Assembly: GCF_001905595.1 (NCBI RefSeq)
Contig: NZ_LIXI01000012.1
Location: 62,001-126,000, forward strand
Direction: 5' to 3'
Source of the DNA: Streptomyces sp. CB00316
GTDB lineage: Bacteria > Actinomycetota > Actinomycetes > Streptomycetales > Streptomycetaceae
DNA: 64,000 nucleotides
A model generated the notes under the pieces. That model did no database searches and had not been told where the DNA came from. It worked only from the letters and a program-made list of their open reading frames with translations. Both the position numbers and the translations under genes were made by a program. Positions 33,182 to 41,966 of the stretch are shown here, one piece after another. Each line of letters starts with the position of its first letter. The first letter of the stretch is position 1.

Positions 33182-34012
33182 ATGCCCCGTCCCCTCGCCC
33201 GTGCCCTGACCGGGGTCCTCGCCCTGACCGCCGCGGCCGTCGTGGCCCCGCTCGCCTCGCCGCTCCCGGCGGCCGCCGACAGCATCGTCGTCGGCGGACA
33301 GCCCGCCCCCGTGGCGGACAGCCCCTGGGCGGTGGCCCTGTCGAGCCGTGACCGGTTCGGAGGAGCGCGCTCGGGCCAGTTCTGCGGGGGCGTAGCCGTG
33401 GCACCCGCGAAGGTCCTGACGGTCGCCCACTGTCTGGGTGAAGAGGCGCTCGGCGGACCGGTGAGCCGGGTGAAGGACCTCCGCGTCATCGCCGGACGGG
33501 ACCGGCTGAGCGACACGAGTGGCCAGGAGATCCCGGTCCGGGGGGTCTGGGTCAATCCGGCGTACGACCCCCACACCAACGCCGGCGACCTCGCGGTGCT
33601 GACGCTGTCCCGGGCGCTGCCGAGGAGCAGCGTCATCCCGATGGCCCGGGCAGGGGACGAGGCGTACCGGGCCGGGACGGCGGCGGCGGTCTACGGGTGG
33701 GGGGACACGACCGGGGCCGGTACGTACGCCTCCGTGCTGCGCTCCGCCCGGGTCCAGGTCCTGGCGGACAGCGAGTGCGCCCGGGCCTACCCGGGCGGCA
33801 GGGAGGGCACGTACGACGCCTCAGGGATGCTCTGTGCGGGCGATCCGGCGGGTGGGCGGGACGCGTGCCAGGGCGACAGCGGCGGGCCGCTGGTGGCCGG
33901 TGGGCGGCTCATCGGCCTGGTGTCCTGGGGGAGCGGCTGCGGGCGTGCGGGCAGCCCCGGGGTCTACACCCGGGTCTCCGCGGCCCTGGGGTGGGCCGAG
34001 GGTCGCCTCTGA
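33182..34012 (+). CDS. Secreted trypsin-like serine protease (S1 family)
   Basis: The 276-residue precursor has a Sec signal peptide (MPRPLARALTGVLALTAAA to the cleavage region PAAADS near residue 37) and an S1 domain beginning IVVGGQPA. The triad is His in TVAHCLG, Asp in GDLAVLTL and Ser in QGDSGGPLV; the Asp six residues before that Ser (GRDACQGDSGG) predicts trypsin specificity for Arg/Lys. Three disulfide pairs seem possible. The ATG at 33182 follows CAGGAG. It is placed between hrdB and DUF7455. Such proteases act outside the cell in nutrition or mycelial turnover. Confidence 0.92.
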   Translation: MPRPLARALTGVLALTAAAVVAPLASPLPAAADSIVVGGQPAPVADSPWAVALSSRDRFGGARSGQFCGGVAVAPAKVLTVAHCLGEEALGGPVSRVKDLRVIAGRDRLSDTSGQEIPVRGVWVNPAYDPHTNAGDLAVLTLSRALPRSSVIPMARAGDEAYRAGTAAAVYGWGDTTGAGTYASVLRSARVQVLADSECARAYPGGREGTYDASGMLCAGDPAGGRDACQGDSGGPLVAGGRLIGLVSWGSGCGRAGSPGVYTRVSAALGWAEGRL

Positions 34013-34107
34013 GTGCCCGGGCGGCCGGCTCGGGCCCGCCCATGGGCTCGGAGACCGCCGGGCCCGCCCAGGCGCCTGAGAACGCCGGCTCCCGCGGACG
34101 AACGAGA

Positions 34108-34142
34108 ACGGGCGGCGCCCCCTTGGTGGGGGTGCCGCCCGT
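34108..34142. terminator. Bidirectional terminator hairpin
   Basis: A 15-bp stem (ACGGGCGGC then GCCCCC-like, one G-U pair) with loop TTGGT, between the convergent protease and DUF7455 genes. Confidence 0.85.
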
Positions 34143-34187
34143 CGGCCGGTCCTGGACCGGCCCCTGGCTCGTCGTGGACGCGAGGTG

Positions 34188-34421
34188 TCAGTGTTGTTCC
34201 TCGTCGGCAGCAGTCGCCTGCACGGCGGTGAGCCGATCCGTCTCATCCTGTATTTCCGCGGCGATCTTCTTGAGTTCCGGCTCGAACTTGCGCCCGTGGT
34301 GGGCGCAGAAGAGCAGTTCACCGCCGCTGATCAGGACGACGCGCAGATAGGCCTGGGCGCCGCAACGGTCACAGCGGTCTGCTGCGGTCAGCGGGCTCGC
34401 GGGGGTCAGAACAGTAGTCAC
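34188..34421 (-). CDS. Small zinc-ribbon-like protein, DUF7455
   Basis: The 77-residue protein has the pattern DRCDRCGAQAYLRVV and LLFCAHHGRKFEPEL, so two Cys and a Cys-Ala-His-His set can bind one zinc ion. The C-terminal third is a charged helix. It belongs to a small actinobacterial family found close to hrdB; function unknown. The GTG at 34421 has only a weak ribosome-binding site. It is divergent from parE and convergent with the secreted protease. Confidence 0.88.
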   Translation of the reverse strand: MTTVLTPASPLTAADRCDRCGAQAYLRVVLISGGELLFCAHHGRKFEPELKKIAAEIQDETDRLTAVQATAADEEQH

Positions 34422-34868
34422 GTCGCCTCTTCTCTAGCTCGACGAGCTGTCGTACCAGGGTCAACATCCAACCAGGCCGAAAACGTTCCCGCTCGTGGCT
34501 TTTCTTCGAAACTTCTTCTCGGGATGGCTGTCAGTTGCCGGTTGGCGGCGAATGTGCCGTATGCGGAGCGCTACGGTTTCGCATTGCTTGTCTCGGGGGT
34601 GGGTCCCTCCGGCCGGCTTGCCGGTTTGTTCATGAGGACGTGCCCGGAGCCTAAATGGTTCATGCGTCGAAGGGAACGTGATGTGCACGTCACTCCGACG
34701 AATGATCGAACATCCATACGAGCCCGGATGAAGCTCGACTAGCATGAGGATTCCCCGAGGGTGGCGTTACAACCGCTCTACCAGGCCTCTGTAGGCTCTC
34801 AGCGGCAACCGAAGCCGACCGTGATACCCACCAAGGGCCCAGATGAAATTCAGCGAGGAGCGAACCGC
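34422..34868. other. Divergent region upstream of parE
   Basis: This 447-bp gap has a lower GC content than its surroundings. It holds a near-palindrome GTGATGTGCACGTCAC at 34678-34693 (14 of 16 symmetric) and TTACAA/TAGGCT elements around 34771-34797 that may belong to a parE promoter. An open frame across it on the plus strand does not look coding. Confidence 0.45.
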
Positions 34869-36995
34869 GTGACCGCCGAAACGTCCGTGCCGTCCACCGC
34901 GATGCTGACCGCAGCAGGCGGCGACCGGGACAGCTCCAACTACACCGCGCGGCACCTTCTCGTCCTCGAAGGACTTGAGGCGGTCCGCAAGCGCCCCGGG
35001 ATGTACATCGGGTCCACCGACAGCCGCGGGCTCATGCACTGCCTGTGGGAGATCATCGACAACTCCGTCGACGAGGCCCTGGGCGGTCACTGCGACCAGA
35101 TCGAGGTCGTCCTCCACGACGACTCCTCCGTGGAGGTCCGGGACAACGGCCGCGGCATCCCCGTGGACGTGGAGCCCAAGACCGGGCTCTCCGGCATCGA
35201 GGTCGTCATGACCAAGCTGCACGCCGGAGGCAAGTTCGGCGGCGGCTCCTACGCGGCCTCCGGCGGCCTCCACGGCGTTGGCGCCTCCGTGGTCAACGCC
35301 CTCTCCGCCCGCCTGGACGTCGAGGTCGACCGCAACAGCGCGACCCACTCCATCAGCTTCCGGCGCGGCGTCCCGGGCATGTTCACCGAGCAGGGCCCCG
35401 ACAGCCCCTTCGACCCCGCCAACGGCCTGCGCAAGGGCAAGCGGGTGCCCAAGACCCGTACCGGTACCCGGGTCAGGTACTGGGCGGACCGGCAGATCTT
35501 CCTCAAGGACGCCAAGCTCAACCTGGAGACGCTCTACCAGCGGGCCCGCCAGACGGCCTTCCTCGTCCCCGGCCTCACCATCGTCGTCCGCGACGAGCGG
35601 GGGATAGACGGCGAGGGCAAGACCGAGGAGACGTTCCGCTTCGACGGCGGCATCAGCGAGTTCTGCGAGTACCTGGCGCAGGACAAGGCCGTCTGCGACG
35701 TCCAGCGGCTGACCGGCACCGGTACGTTCAAGGAGACCGTCCCGGTCCTCGACGACCGCGGCCACATGACCGCGACCGAGGTCACCCGGGAGCTCGGCGT
35801 CGACATCGCGCTGCGCTGGGGCATCGGCTACGACACCACCGTCCGCTCCTTCGTCAACATCATCGCCACCCCCAAGGGCGGCACCCACGTCAGCGGCTTC
35901 GAGCGCTCCCTCACCAAAACGGTTAACGAAGCGCTCCGCTCCGCGAAGATGCTGCGGGTCGCCGAGGACGACGTGGTCAAGGACGACGCCCTCGAAGGGC
36001 TCACCGCCGTTGTCACCGTACGGCTGGCGGAGCCGCAGTTCGAGGGGCAGACCAAGGAGGTGCTCGGCACCTCGGCGGCCAACCGGATCGTCGCGGCCGT
36101 GGTCGCCAAGGAGCTCAAGGCCTTCCTGACCTCCACCAAGCGGGACGCCAAGGCGCAGGCCCGGGCGGTGCTGGAGAAGGCCGTCGCCGCCGCCCGTACG
36201 CGGATCGCGGCCCGCCAGCACAAGGACGCCCAGCGGCGTAAGACCGCGCTGGAGTCCTCCTCGCTGCCGGCCAAGCTCGCCGACTGCCGCAGCGACGACG
36301 TCGAGCGCAGCGAGCTCTTCATCGTCGAGGGGGACTCGGCGCTCGGCACCGCCAAGCTCGCCCGGAACAGTGAGTTCCAGGCGCTCCTGCCGATCCGCGG
36401 CAAGATCCTCAACGTCCAGAAGTCGTCCGTCTCGGACATGCTGAAGAACGCCGAGTGCGGCGCCATCATCCAGGTCATAGGAGCCGGGTCCGGCCGGACC
36501 TTCGACATCGACGCCGCCCGCTACGGCAAGGTCATCATGATGACCGACGCCGATGTGGACGGCTCCCACATCCGCACCCTGCTGCTGACCCTCTTCCAGC
36601 GCTACATGCGCCCGATGGTCGAGGCCGGACGGGTCTTCGCGGCGGTGCCCCCGCTGCACCGGATCGAGCTGGTCCAGCCCAAGAAGGGCCAGGAGAAGTA
36701 CGTGTACACGTACTCGGACAGCGAGCTGCGCCAGACGCTGCTGGAGTTCCAGCGCAAGAACGTCCGGATCAAGGAGTCCATCCAGCGCTACAAGGGCCTG
36801 GGGGAGATGGACGCCGACCAGCTGGCCGAGACCACGATGGACCCGCGCCACCGCACGCTGCGCCGGATCAACATCGGTGACCTGGAATCCTCCGAGCAGG
36901 TCTTCGACCTCCTGATGGGCAACGAGGTCGCGCCCCGCAAGGAGTTCATCACCAGCTCGGCGGCGACCCTGGACCGCTCGCGCATCGACGCGTAG
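34869..36995 (+). CDS. parE: DNA topoisomerase IV subunit B (gyrB-like)
   Basis: The 708-residue type IIA topoisomerase ATPase subunit has the GHKL motifs NSVDEALGG, VRDNGRGIPVD and GGLHGVGASVVNALS, the transducer domain, and the TOPRIM motifs EGDSALG and DADVDGSHIRTLLL with the PIRGKILNV loop. A QK-loop-like QAQARAVLEKAV segment is present. With ParC it decatenates daughter chromosomes, in Streptomyces especially before sporulation septation. The GTG at 34869 follows GAGGAG with 8 nt spacing. The partner parC lies 11 kb away on the opposite strand. It is assigned to topoisomerase IV rather than gyrase because of its location beside hrdB and parC. Confidence 0.93.
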   Translation: MTAETSVPSTAMLTAAGGDRDSSNYTARHLLVLEGLEAVRKRPGMYIGSTDSRGLMHCLWEIIDNSVDEALGGHCDQIEVVLHDDSSVEVRDNGRGIPVDVEPKTGLSGIEVVMTKLHAGGKFGGGSYAASGGLHGVGASVVNALSARLDVEVDRNSATHSISFRRGVPGMFTEQGPDSPFDPANGLRKGKRVPKTRTGTRVRYWADRQIFLKDAKLNLETLYQRARQTAFLVPGLTIVVRDERGIDGEGKTEETFRFDGGISEFCEYLAQDKAVCDVQRLTGTGTFKETVPVLDDRGHMTATEVTRELGVDIALRWGIGYDTTVRSFVNIIATPKGGTHVSGFERSLTKTVNEALRSAKMLRVAEDDVVKDDALEGLTAVVTVRLAEPQFEGQTKEVLGTSAANRIVAAVVAKELKAFLTSTKRDAKAQARAVLEKAVAAARTRIAARQHKDAQRRKTALESSSLPAKLADCRSDDVERSELFIVEGDSALGTAKLARNSEFQALLPIRGKILNVQKSSVSDMLKNAECGAIIQVIGAGSGRTFDIDAARYGKVIMMTDADVDGSHIRTLLLTLFQRYMRPMVEAGRVFAAVPPLHRIELVQPKKGQEKYVYTYSDSELRQTLLEFQRKNVRIKESIQRYKGLGEMDADQLAETTMDPRHRTLRRINIGDLESSEQVFDLLMGNEVAPRKEFITSSAATLDRSRIDA

Positions 36996-37016
36996 GTCTC
37001 CCGCAGCCGCGACTGA

Positions 37017-37051
37017 GGCCCCCGCTTCCTGACCACCAGGGAGCGGGGGCC
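37017..37051 (+). terminator. Terminator of parE
   Basis: A 13-bp stem starting GGCCCCCGCTTCC with one G-U pair and a 9-nt loop, 21 nt after the parE stop. Confidence 0.85.
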
Positions 37052-37176
37052 GCCTGCGTTCGGCACTCCTGTCACCTGAAGGGGTGAATTCGGGCGAATG
37101 GCGCACCCGTGACCTTCCCTCACCGCCCATCGTGGGCCACGCGGCCGAAGAGGTCCGTGGACAAGGGAGTTGCTCG

Positions 37177-37653
37177 GTGGAGAAGGAAGCAGGGCCGACA
37201 GCCGCGGGGGTGCGGCTCGACGACCCGTGGTACGAGGCGTCGGCCGCGGGCTGGGACGAGGCGGACGGCCTGGGAGGCGAGGCGGCGGACGGCGCGCCAG
37301 GCCTCGGGGAGCCGCCGCCCGGGCCCAGCGCGGCCGAGATCTACCTGGAGGTGCACCGCAGCGCGGCCTTCCGCGAGGTGCGCCGCCGCTACCGCCGCTT
37401 CGTGATGCCCGCCGCCCTCGCCTTCCTCCTCTGGTACCTCGCGTACGTCGTCGCGGCCACCACGGCACCCGCGTTGATGGCCCGCCCGGTCGCCGGAGCG
37501 GTCAATGTGGCGATGGTGGCGGGCCTCGGCCAGTTCCTCACGACCTTCCTCCTGACCTGGGCGTACGCGCGCCACGCGCGGCTGCATAGGGACCGGGCCG
37601 CCCTCGATCTGCGCTGGGACACCCAGGAGATGACGAGAGGGGTGCGACGTTGA
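37177..37653 (+). CDS. DUF485 membrane protein
   Basis: The 158-residue protein has an acidic N-terminus of about 60 residues and the DUF485 core: EIYLEVHRSAAFREVRRRYRRFVMPAALAFLLWYLAYV and a second helix VAMVAGLGQFLTTFLLTWAYARHA. These two-helix proteins are encoded upstream of acetate/monocarboxylate symporters and presumably assist the transporter. GTG 37177 follows AAGGGAG. The stop overlaps the TTG start of the symporter by the sequence TTGA, so the two are translationally coupled. Confidence 0.9.
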   Translation: MEKEAGPTAAGVRLDDPWYEASAAGWDEADGLGGEAADGAPGLGEPPPGPSAAEIYLEVHRSAAFREVRRRYRRFVMPAALAFLLWYLAYVVAATTAPALMARPVAGAVNVAMVAGLGQFLTTFLLTWAYARHARLHRDRAALDLRWDTQEMTRGVRR

Positions 37654-39242
37654 GAGGCGACCACCAGACACTCGCCCTGCTGCTGTTCTGCGCGTTCATC
37701 GCGGTGACGCTCTTCATCACCACCTGGGTCAGCCGCAACCGGCAGGGCTCCGCCGAGGAGTTCTACGCCGGCGGACGCTTGTTCTCGCCCATGGAGAACG
37801 GTTTCGCCATCGCCGGCGACTACATGTCGGCCGCCTCCTTCCTCGGCATCTCCGGGCTGATCGCCCTCTTCGGCTACGACGGCATGCTCTACTCGGTCGG
37901 CTTCCTGGTCGCCTGGCTGGTCGTCCTGCTGCTGGTGGCCGAACTCGTCCGCAACTGCGGCCGGTTCACCCTCGCCGACGTGGTCGCCGCACGCATGGCG
38001 GAGCGCCCGGTGCGTACCGCGCTCGGCACCTCCTCCGTCACCGTCTCCGTGCTCTACCTGGTCGCCCAGATGGTCGGTGCGGGCTCCCTGGTGGCCCTCC
38101 TGCTCGGCGGGACGAGCGACGCGGCCCGTTCCTGGACCGTGGTCGGTGTCGGCGCGCTGATGGTCGTCTACGTGTCCTTCGGCGGGATGCGCGCCACCAC
38201 CTGGATCCAGATCGTCAAGGCCGTGCTGCTGATGGGCGGGGCCGTCGCCCTCACCGTGCTCGTCCTGGTCCAGTTCCGCGGCGACGTCAACAGCCTGCTC
38301 ACCACCGCCGCCGAACGCAGCGGCCACGGCAAGGACTTCCTCGCCCCCGGTCTGCGCTACGGCGGCGACTGGATCTCGCGCTTCGACTTCATCAGCCTGG
38401 GCGTCGCGCTCGTCCTCGGCACGGCGGGGCTGCCGCACATCCTGTCGCGCTTCTACACCGTGCCCACGGCCCGCGCGGCACGACGGTCCGTCGTCTGGTC
38501 GATCGGTCTCATCGGCAGCTTCTACCTGATGACGATCGTGCTCGGCTTCGGCGCCGCCGCTCTGGTCGGCTCCGCCGAGGTCCGCTCCTCGAACGCCGCG
38601 GGCAACACCGCCGTACCGCTGCTGGCCCTCAACCTCGGCGGCGGTGAGGGTTCCACCGGCGGAACGGTTCTCTTCGCCGTCGTCGCCGCGATCGCCTTCG
38701 CGACCATCCTGGCCGTCGTCGCAGGCATCACGCTCGCCTCATCGGCCTCCGTCGCCCACGACCTCTACGCCTCGCTCCGCCGTCCGGGACGCAGGCGGTA
38801 CGGCGAAGTGGCCGTCGCTCGGGTCGCCGCCGCCGGGATCGGGGCGGTCGCCATCGCCCTGGGCCTGCTCGCGCAGAACCTCAACGTGGCGTTCCTGGTC
38901 GGCCTCGCCTTCGCCGTGGCCGCGTCGGCGAACCTCCCGGCCCTGCTCTACTCGCTGTTCTGGCGGAACTTCACCACCCGGGGCGCGGTCTGGGCGGTGT
39001 ACGGCGGCCTCGTCCCCGCCGTCGTCCTGGTCCTGGTCTCACCCGTCGTCTCGGGCAGCCCCACGTCCCTGTACCCGGGCGTCGACTTCCAGCTCTTCCC
39101 GCTGGAGAACCCGGGGCTCGTCTCGATCCCGCTCGGCTTCCTGGCGGGCTGGCTCGGTACGGTCACCTCGCGGGAGAAGCCGGACGAGGCCAAGCACGCC
39201 GAGAGCGAGGTCCGGGCGCTGACGGGGGCGGGGGCGGCGTAG
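37650..39242 (+). CDS. Sodium/solute symporter (SSS family, ActP/MctC-like)
   Basis: The 530-residue transporter has about 13 hydrophobic helices. Motifs such as FYAGGRLFSPMENGFAIAGDYMSAASFLGISG near the N-terminus and AGLPHILSRFYTVPTARAARRS in the middle match acetate permease ActP and MctC, which import short-chain monocarboxylates with Na+ or H+. The unusual TTG start at 37650 overlaps the DUF485 stop and is preceded by GAGAGGGG. The adjacent CitB/CitA-type two-component system, transcribed convergently, is a plausible regulator. The substrate, for instance acetate, pyruvate or propionate, is inferred from family only. Confidence 0.9.
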   Translation: MRGDHQTLALLLFCAFIAVTLFITTWVSRNRQGSAEEFYAGGRLFSPMENGFAIAGDYMSAASFLGISGLIALFGYDGMLYSVGFLVAWLVVLLLVAELVRNCGRFTLADVVAARMAERPVRTALGTSSVTVSVLYLVAQMVGAGSLVALLLGGTSDAARSWTVVGVGALMVVYVSFGGMRATTWIQIVKAVLLMGGAVALTVLVLVQFRGDVNSLLTTAAERSGHGKDFLAPGLRYGGDWISRFDFISLGVALVLGTAGLPHILSRFYTVPTARAARRSVVWSIGLIGSFYLMTIVLGFGAAALVGSAEVRSSNAAGNTAVPLLALNLGGGEGSTGGTVLFAVVAAIAFATILAVVAGITLASSASVAHDLYASLRRPGRRRYGEVAVARVAAAGIGAVAIALGLLAQNLNVAFLVGLAFAVAASANLPALLYSLFWRNFTTRGAVWAVYGGLVPAVVLVLVSPVVSGSPTSLYPGVDFQLFPLENPGLVSIPLGFLAGWLGTVTSREKPDEAKHAESEVRALTGAGAA

Positions 39243-39275
39243 AAACCTCACGTAGGGGCGGCCTGAACGGCCCTG

Positions 39276-39315
39276 GGCCCAGGCGTACCTGAGGGACCCT
39301 AGGCCCAGGCGTACC
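39276..39315. repeat. 14-bp direct repeat at the 3' end of the response-regulator gene
   Basis: GGCCCAGGCGTACC occurs at 39276-39289 and 39302-39315. The second copy is the last codons of the response regulator (YAWA); the first lies just after its stop, so this looks like a small tandem duplication of 26 bp. Confidence 0.6.
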
Positions 39316-39967
39316 GGTGTTCCGGGCGGCCCGTCTCGCCGTACCGGAGCGTCAGCCGGACCTTCCCGGTCCGCTCCAGCAGCTTCAGGTAGCGCTGCGC
39401 CGTCTGCCGGCTCATCCCCGCGCTCTCCGCGATCTCCTGGGCGGAGAGCGGGCCGTCCGCGTCGCGCAGCGCCCGCCGGACCAGCTCGGCGGTGGTGGGG
39501 GAGTGGCCCTTGGGGAGGTCCGGCTCGCCCGTCGCCCACAGGGCGCCGAAGAGCCGGTCCACCTCGGCCTGCTCGGCCTGGCCGCCGCCATCGAAGGTGT
39601 GGCGCAGCGCCGCGTACGCCTCCAGCTTCGAGCGCAGACCGGCGTACGTGAACGGCTTCACCAGGTACTGGAGCGCGCCGTGCCGCATCGCGTCCTGCAC
39701 GGTCGCCACGTCACGGGCGGCGGTCACCATGATCACGTCGACCTGACGGCCCACCCGGCGCAGCTCCCGTACGACGGCGAGGCCGTTGCGGTCCGGGAGG
39801 TGGTGGTCGAGCAGGACGAGGTCCACCGGGACGTCCTCGACCACGGCCAGCGCCCGGGCCGCCGAGTGGGCCTGCGCGGCCACCCGGAATCCGGCGACCT
39901 TGGCGACGTACGCGGCATTGATCTCCGCCACCCGGACGTCGTCGTCCACGATCAGGACCTGGATCAC
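39299..39967 (-). CDS. Response regulator, CitB/DcuR type
   Basis: The 222-residue regulator has a receiver domain (QVLIVDDDVRVAEIN, phosphorylated Asp in LVLLDHHLPD, Lys in YLVKPFTYAGL) and a C-terminal HTH (LSAQEIAESAGMSRQTAQRYLKLLERTG) of the CitB/DcuR family. These regulators respond to citrate or C4-dicarboxylates through CitA/DcuS kinases. The start codon is GTG 39967, overlapping the kinase stop by the 4-nt GTGA, so the two are coupled. It points toward the symporter gene, and the two citrate synthase genes lie behind the kinase; all are plausible targets. Confidence 0.9.
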   Translation of the reverse strand: MIQVLIVDDDVRVAEINAAYVAKVAGFRVAAQAHSAARALAVVEDVPVDLVLLDHHLPDRNGLAVVRELRRVGRQVDVIMVTAARDVATVQDAMRHGALQYLVKPFTYAGLRSKLEAYAALRHTFDGGGQAEQAEVDRLFGALWATGEPDLPKGHSPTTAELVRRALRDADGPLSAQEIAESAGMSRQTAQRYLKLLERTGKVRLTLRYGETGRPEHRYAWA

Positions 39968-41631
39968 CGGTTCTCTCCCGTCGTGGCCGGATGGGGCGTC
40001 GTGGGGCCCGCTGCGCCGAGCGCCTCCGGGAGGACGACCGTGAACACCGCCCCACCGCCGTCCGCCGCCGAGACCGTCACGCTGCCTCCCTGGCGCTCCG
40101 CCAGCCGGCGGACCAGGGGGAGTCCCAGGCCGCGCTTGCCGTGGGCCGGGAGGTCCTTGGTGGACCAGCCCTCGGTGAAGATCGACGCGTGCTGCTCCGG
40201 GGCGATCCCGGGGCCGCTGTCCCGTACCCGCAGCTCCACCGTACGGCCCTCGGCCCGCAGCCCGACCTCGATCCGGGCGTCCCCCGACCCCGCCGCCGCG
40301 TCCGTGGCGTTGTCGACGAGGTTGCCGACCACCGTGACCAGGCCGCGCGGGTCGACCACCCGGTCCGGCAGCAGCGTGCCGGGGGCCAGCCGCAGCGAGA
40401 CACCGCGCTCGGCGGCGACCGTCGCCTTGCCGACGAGCAGCGCGGCCAGGAGCGGGTCCCGCACCTTCTCCGTGACCTGCTCCGCCGTCGCCCGGTGGAC
40501 GCCCACCACCTCCGTGACGAACTCCATGGCGTCCTCGTGCATCTCCAGCTCCAGCAGCCCCAGCAGGGTGTGCAGCCGGTTGGCGTGCTCGTGGTCCTGG
40601 GCGCGCAGCGCGTCGATCAGCCCGGTGGTGGAGTCGAGTTCGCGGCCGAGGTGTTCGAGCTCGGTCCGGTCGCGCAGGGTGACCACGGCGCCGTCGTCGT
40701 CCGTCTCCATCCGGTTGGCCAGCAGCACCCGGCTGCCCTGGACTGCCAGCAGGTCGTCGCCCACCACCCGGCCCGCCAGCACGTCCACGGTCCGGCCGGG
40801 GCCCAGCACATCCTCCAGCGGCCGTCCCGCCGCCTCGGGGCCGAGGCCCAGCAGCCGCTGCGCCTCGTCGTTGAGCAGCCGGATCCGGCCCGTGCCGTCG
40901 AGCGCGACGACCCCTTCGCGGATGGAGTGCAGCATCGCCTCGCGCTCGGTCAGCAGCGCGGAGATGTCGGAGAACGCCAGGTCATGGGTCTGCCGTTGCA
41001 GCCGGCGGGAGATCAGGTACGCGGCCAGCGCGCCGACGGCCAGGGCGGTTCCCGCGTACGCGAGGAGCCCCGGGATCGCGCCGAGGAGGCGGGCGCGGAC
41101 GCTGTCGTACTCGATCCCGACCGAGACCGCGCCGACCACCTCGGACGAGCCGGCGGTGTCGCGCAACGGCACCTTGCCCCGGGCCGAGCGGCCCAGGGTG
41201 CCGCTGTCGATCTCCATGACCTCCCGGCCCCTGAGCGCGTCCCCGGGGTCGGTGGAGACCACCTCGCCGATCCGGTCCGCCTCCGGGTGCGACCAGCGCA
41301 CGCCCCGGCGGTCCATCACGACGACGTACTCCGCGCCGGTGGACCGCCTGATCCGCTCGGCGGCGGACTGTACGGGGCCGAGCGCGGACGGCTCCGTGGT
41401 GCGCAGGTCCTCCGCGATCCCCGGCTGGGCGGCTGTGCTCTGGGCGATGGCCAGGGCGCGGCGCATCGCCTCCTCGTCCAGTTGGGCGCTGAGGGGGGCC
41501 AGGAACAGGCCGGTGACCAGCACGGTGACGCCCGTGATGATGGCCAGCTGCATCAGCAGGACCTGGGAGAAGACCCGCTGCGGCCAGCCGAACCGGCGCG
41601 GTCCCCGGTCGGAGAGCGGTGGGGCGTTCAT
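39964..41631 (-). CDS. Sensor histidine kinase, CitA/DcuS type
   Basis: The 555-residue kinase has a first membrane helix (VLLMQLAIITGVTVLVTGLFLAP cut by hydrophobic core, about residues 23-45), an extracytoplasmic PAS/sCache-like domain (about 46-170), a second helix (LLAYAGTALAVGALAAYLI), a cytoplasmic PAS (MLHSIREGVVALDGTG), an H-box with HEHANRLHTLLGL and the ATPase with NLVDNATDAA and GKRGLGLPLV. This is the CitA/DcuS architecture. I start it at ATG 41631 rather than farther upstream because the upstream sequence is a decayed LacI gene. There is no Shine-Dalgarno; TACCGT 7 nt before the ATG may be the -10 of a leaderless mRNA. Confidence 0.88.
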   Translation of the reverse strand: MNAPPLSDRGPRRFGWPQRVFSQVLLMQLAIITGVTVLVTGLFLAPLSAQLDEEAMRRALAIAQSTAAQPGIAEDLRTTEPSALGPVQSAAERIRRSTGAEYVVVMDRRGVRWSHPEADRIGEVVSTDPGDALRGREVMEIDSGTLGRSARGKVPLRDTAGSSEVVGAVSVGIEYDSVRARLLGAIPGLLAYAGTALAVGALAAYLISRRLQRQTHDLAFSDISALLTEREAMLHSIREGVVALDGTGRIRLLNDEAQRLLGLGPEAAGRPLEDVLGPGRTVDVLAGRVVGDDLLAVQGSRVLLANRMETDDDGAVVTLRDRTELEHLGRELDSTTGLIDALRAQDHEHANRLHTLLGLLELEMHEDAMEFVTEVVGVHRATAEQVTEKVRDPLLAALLVGKATVAAERGVSLRLAPGTLLPDRVVDPRGLVTVVGNLVDNATDAAAGSGDARIEVGLRAEGRTVELRVRDSGPGIAPEQHASIFTEGWSTKDLPAHGKRGLGLPLVRRLAERQGGSVTVSAADGGGAVFTVVLPEALGAAGPTTPHPATTGENR

Positions 41632-41694
41632 CGTAGAGACGGTAAAGGGCGCGGGGGCCGCGCGGAAATCCGTGGGCGGGCGCGGGACGGGGCA

Positions 41695-41966
41695 GGGGAT
41701 TCTCGCCGACGGCAAGCCGGGCGTCTCCGACGCCACCAGGCAGGCCGTCTCTCCGCGCTGGACGTCCTCGGTACGAGCGGCCCACCCAGTTGCGGGGCGA
41801 GCGGGCGCGGCTGGTCGGGCTGGTCCTGCCCGAGCTGCAGAACCCGATCATCCCGGCCTTCGCCGAGGCGGTCGGCGGCGCGCTCGCCCGGCAGGGGCTC
41901 ACGCCGGTGCTCTGCACGCAGACCAAGGGCGGGGTCTCGGAGGTCGGCTACGTCGAGCTCCTCCTC
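41695..41966 (+). pseudogene. Relic of a LacI-family transcriptional regulator
   Basis: Translation in pieces gives DGKPGVSDATRQAV (end of a LacI HTH), then after one base shift ALDVLG, and after another shift YERPTQLRGERARLVGLVLPE and on to QNPIIPAFAEAVGGALARQG and VSEVGYVELLL, the start of a LacI sugar-binding domain. At least two single-base deletions (near 41748 and 41770) break the frame. Both ends are missing: the 5' end runs into the kinase gene region and the 3' end abuts the stop of the HTH-citrate synthase gene. It is non-functional, and its target may once have been a neighbouring gene. Confidence 0.85.

Noticed and set aside
34678..34693. Crp-type site GTGATGTGCACGTCAC upstream of parE
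   Set aside because: The half-sites are spaced by 8 rather than 6 bases and it lies about 175 bp from the start, so it does not fit the Crp consensus well.
34185..34742. Open frame across the DUF7455-parE intergenic region
   Set aside because: It overlaps the DUF7455 gene in antisense, has no ribosome-binding site and no recognisable domain.
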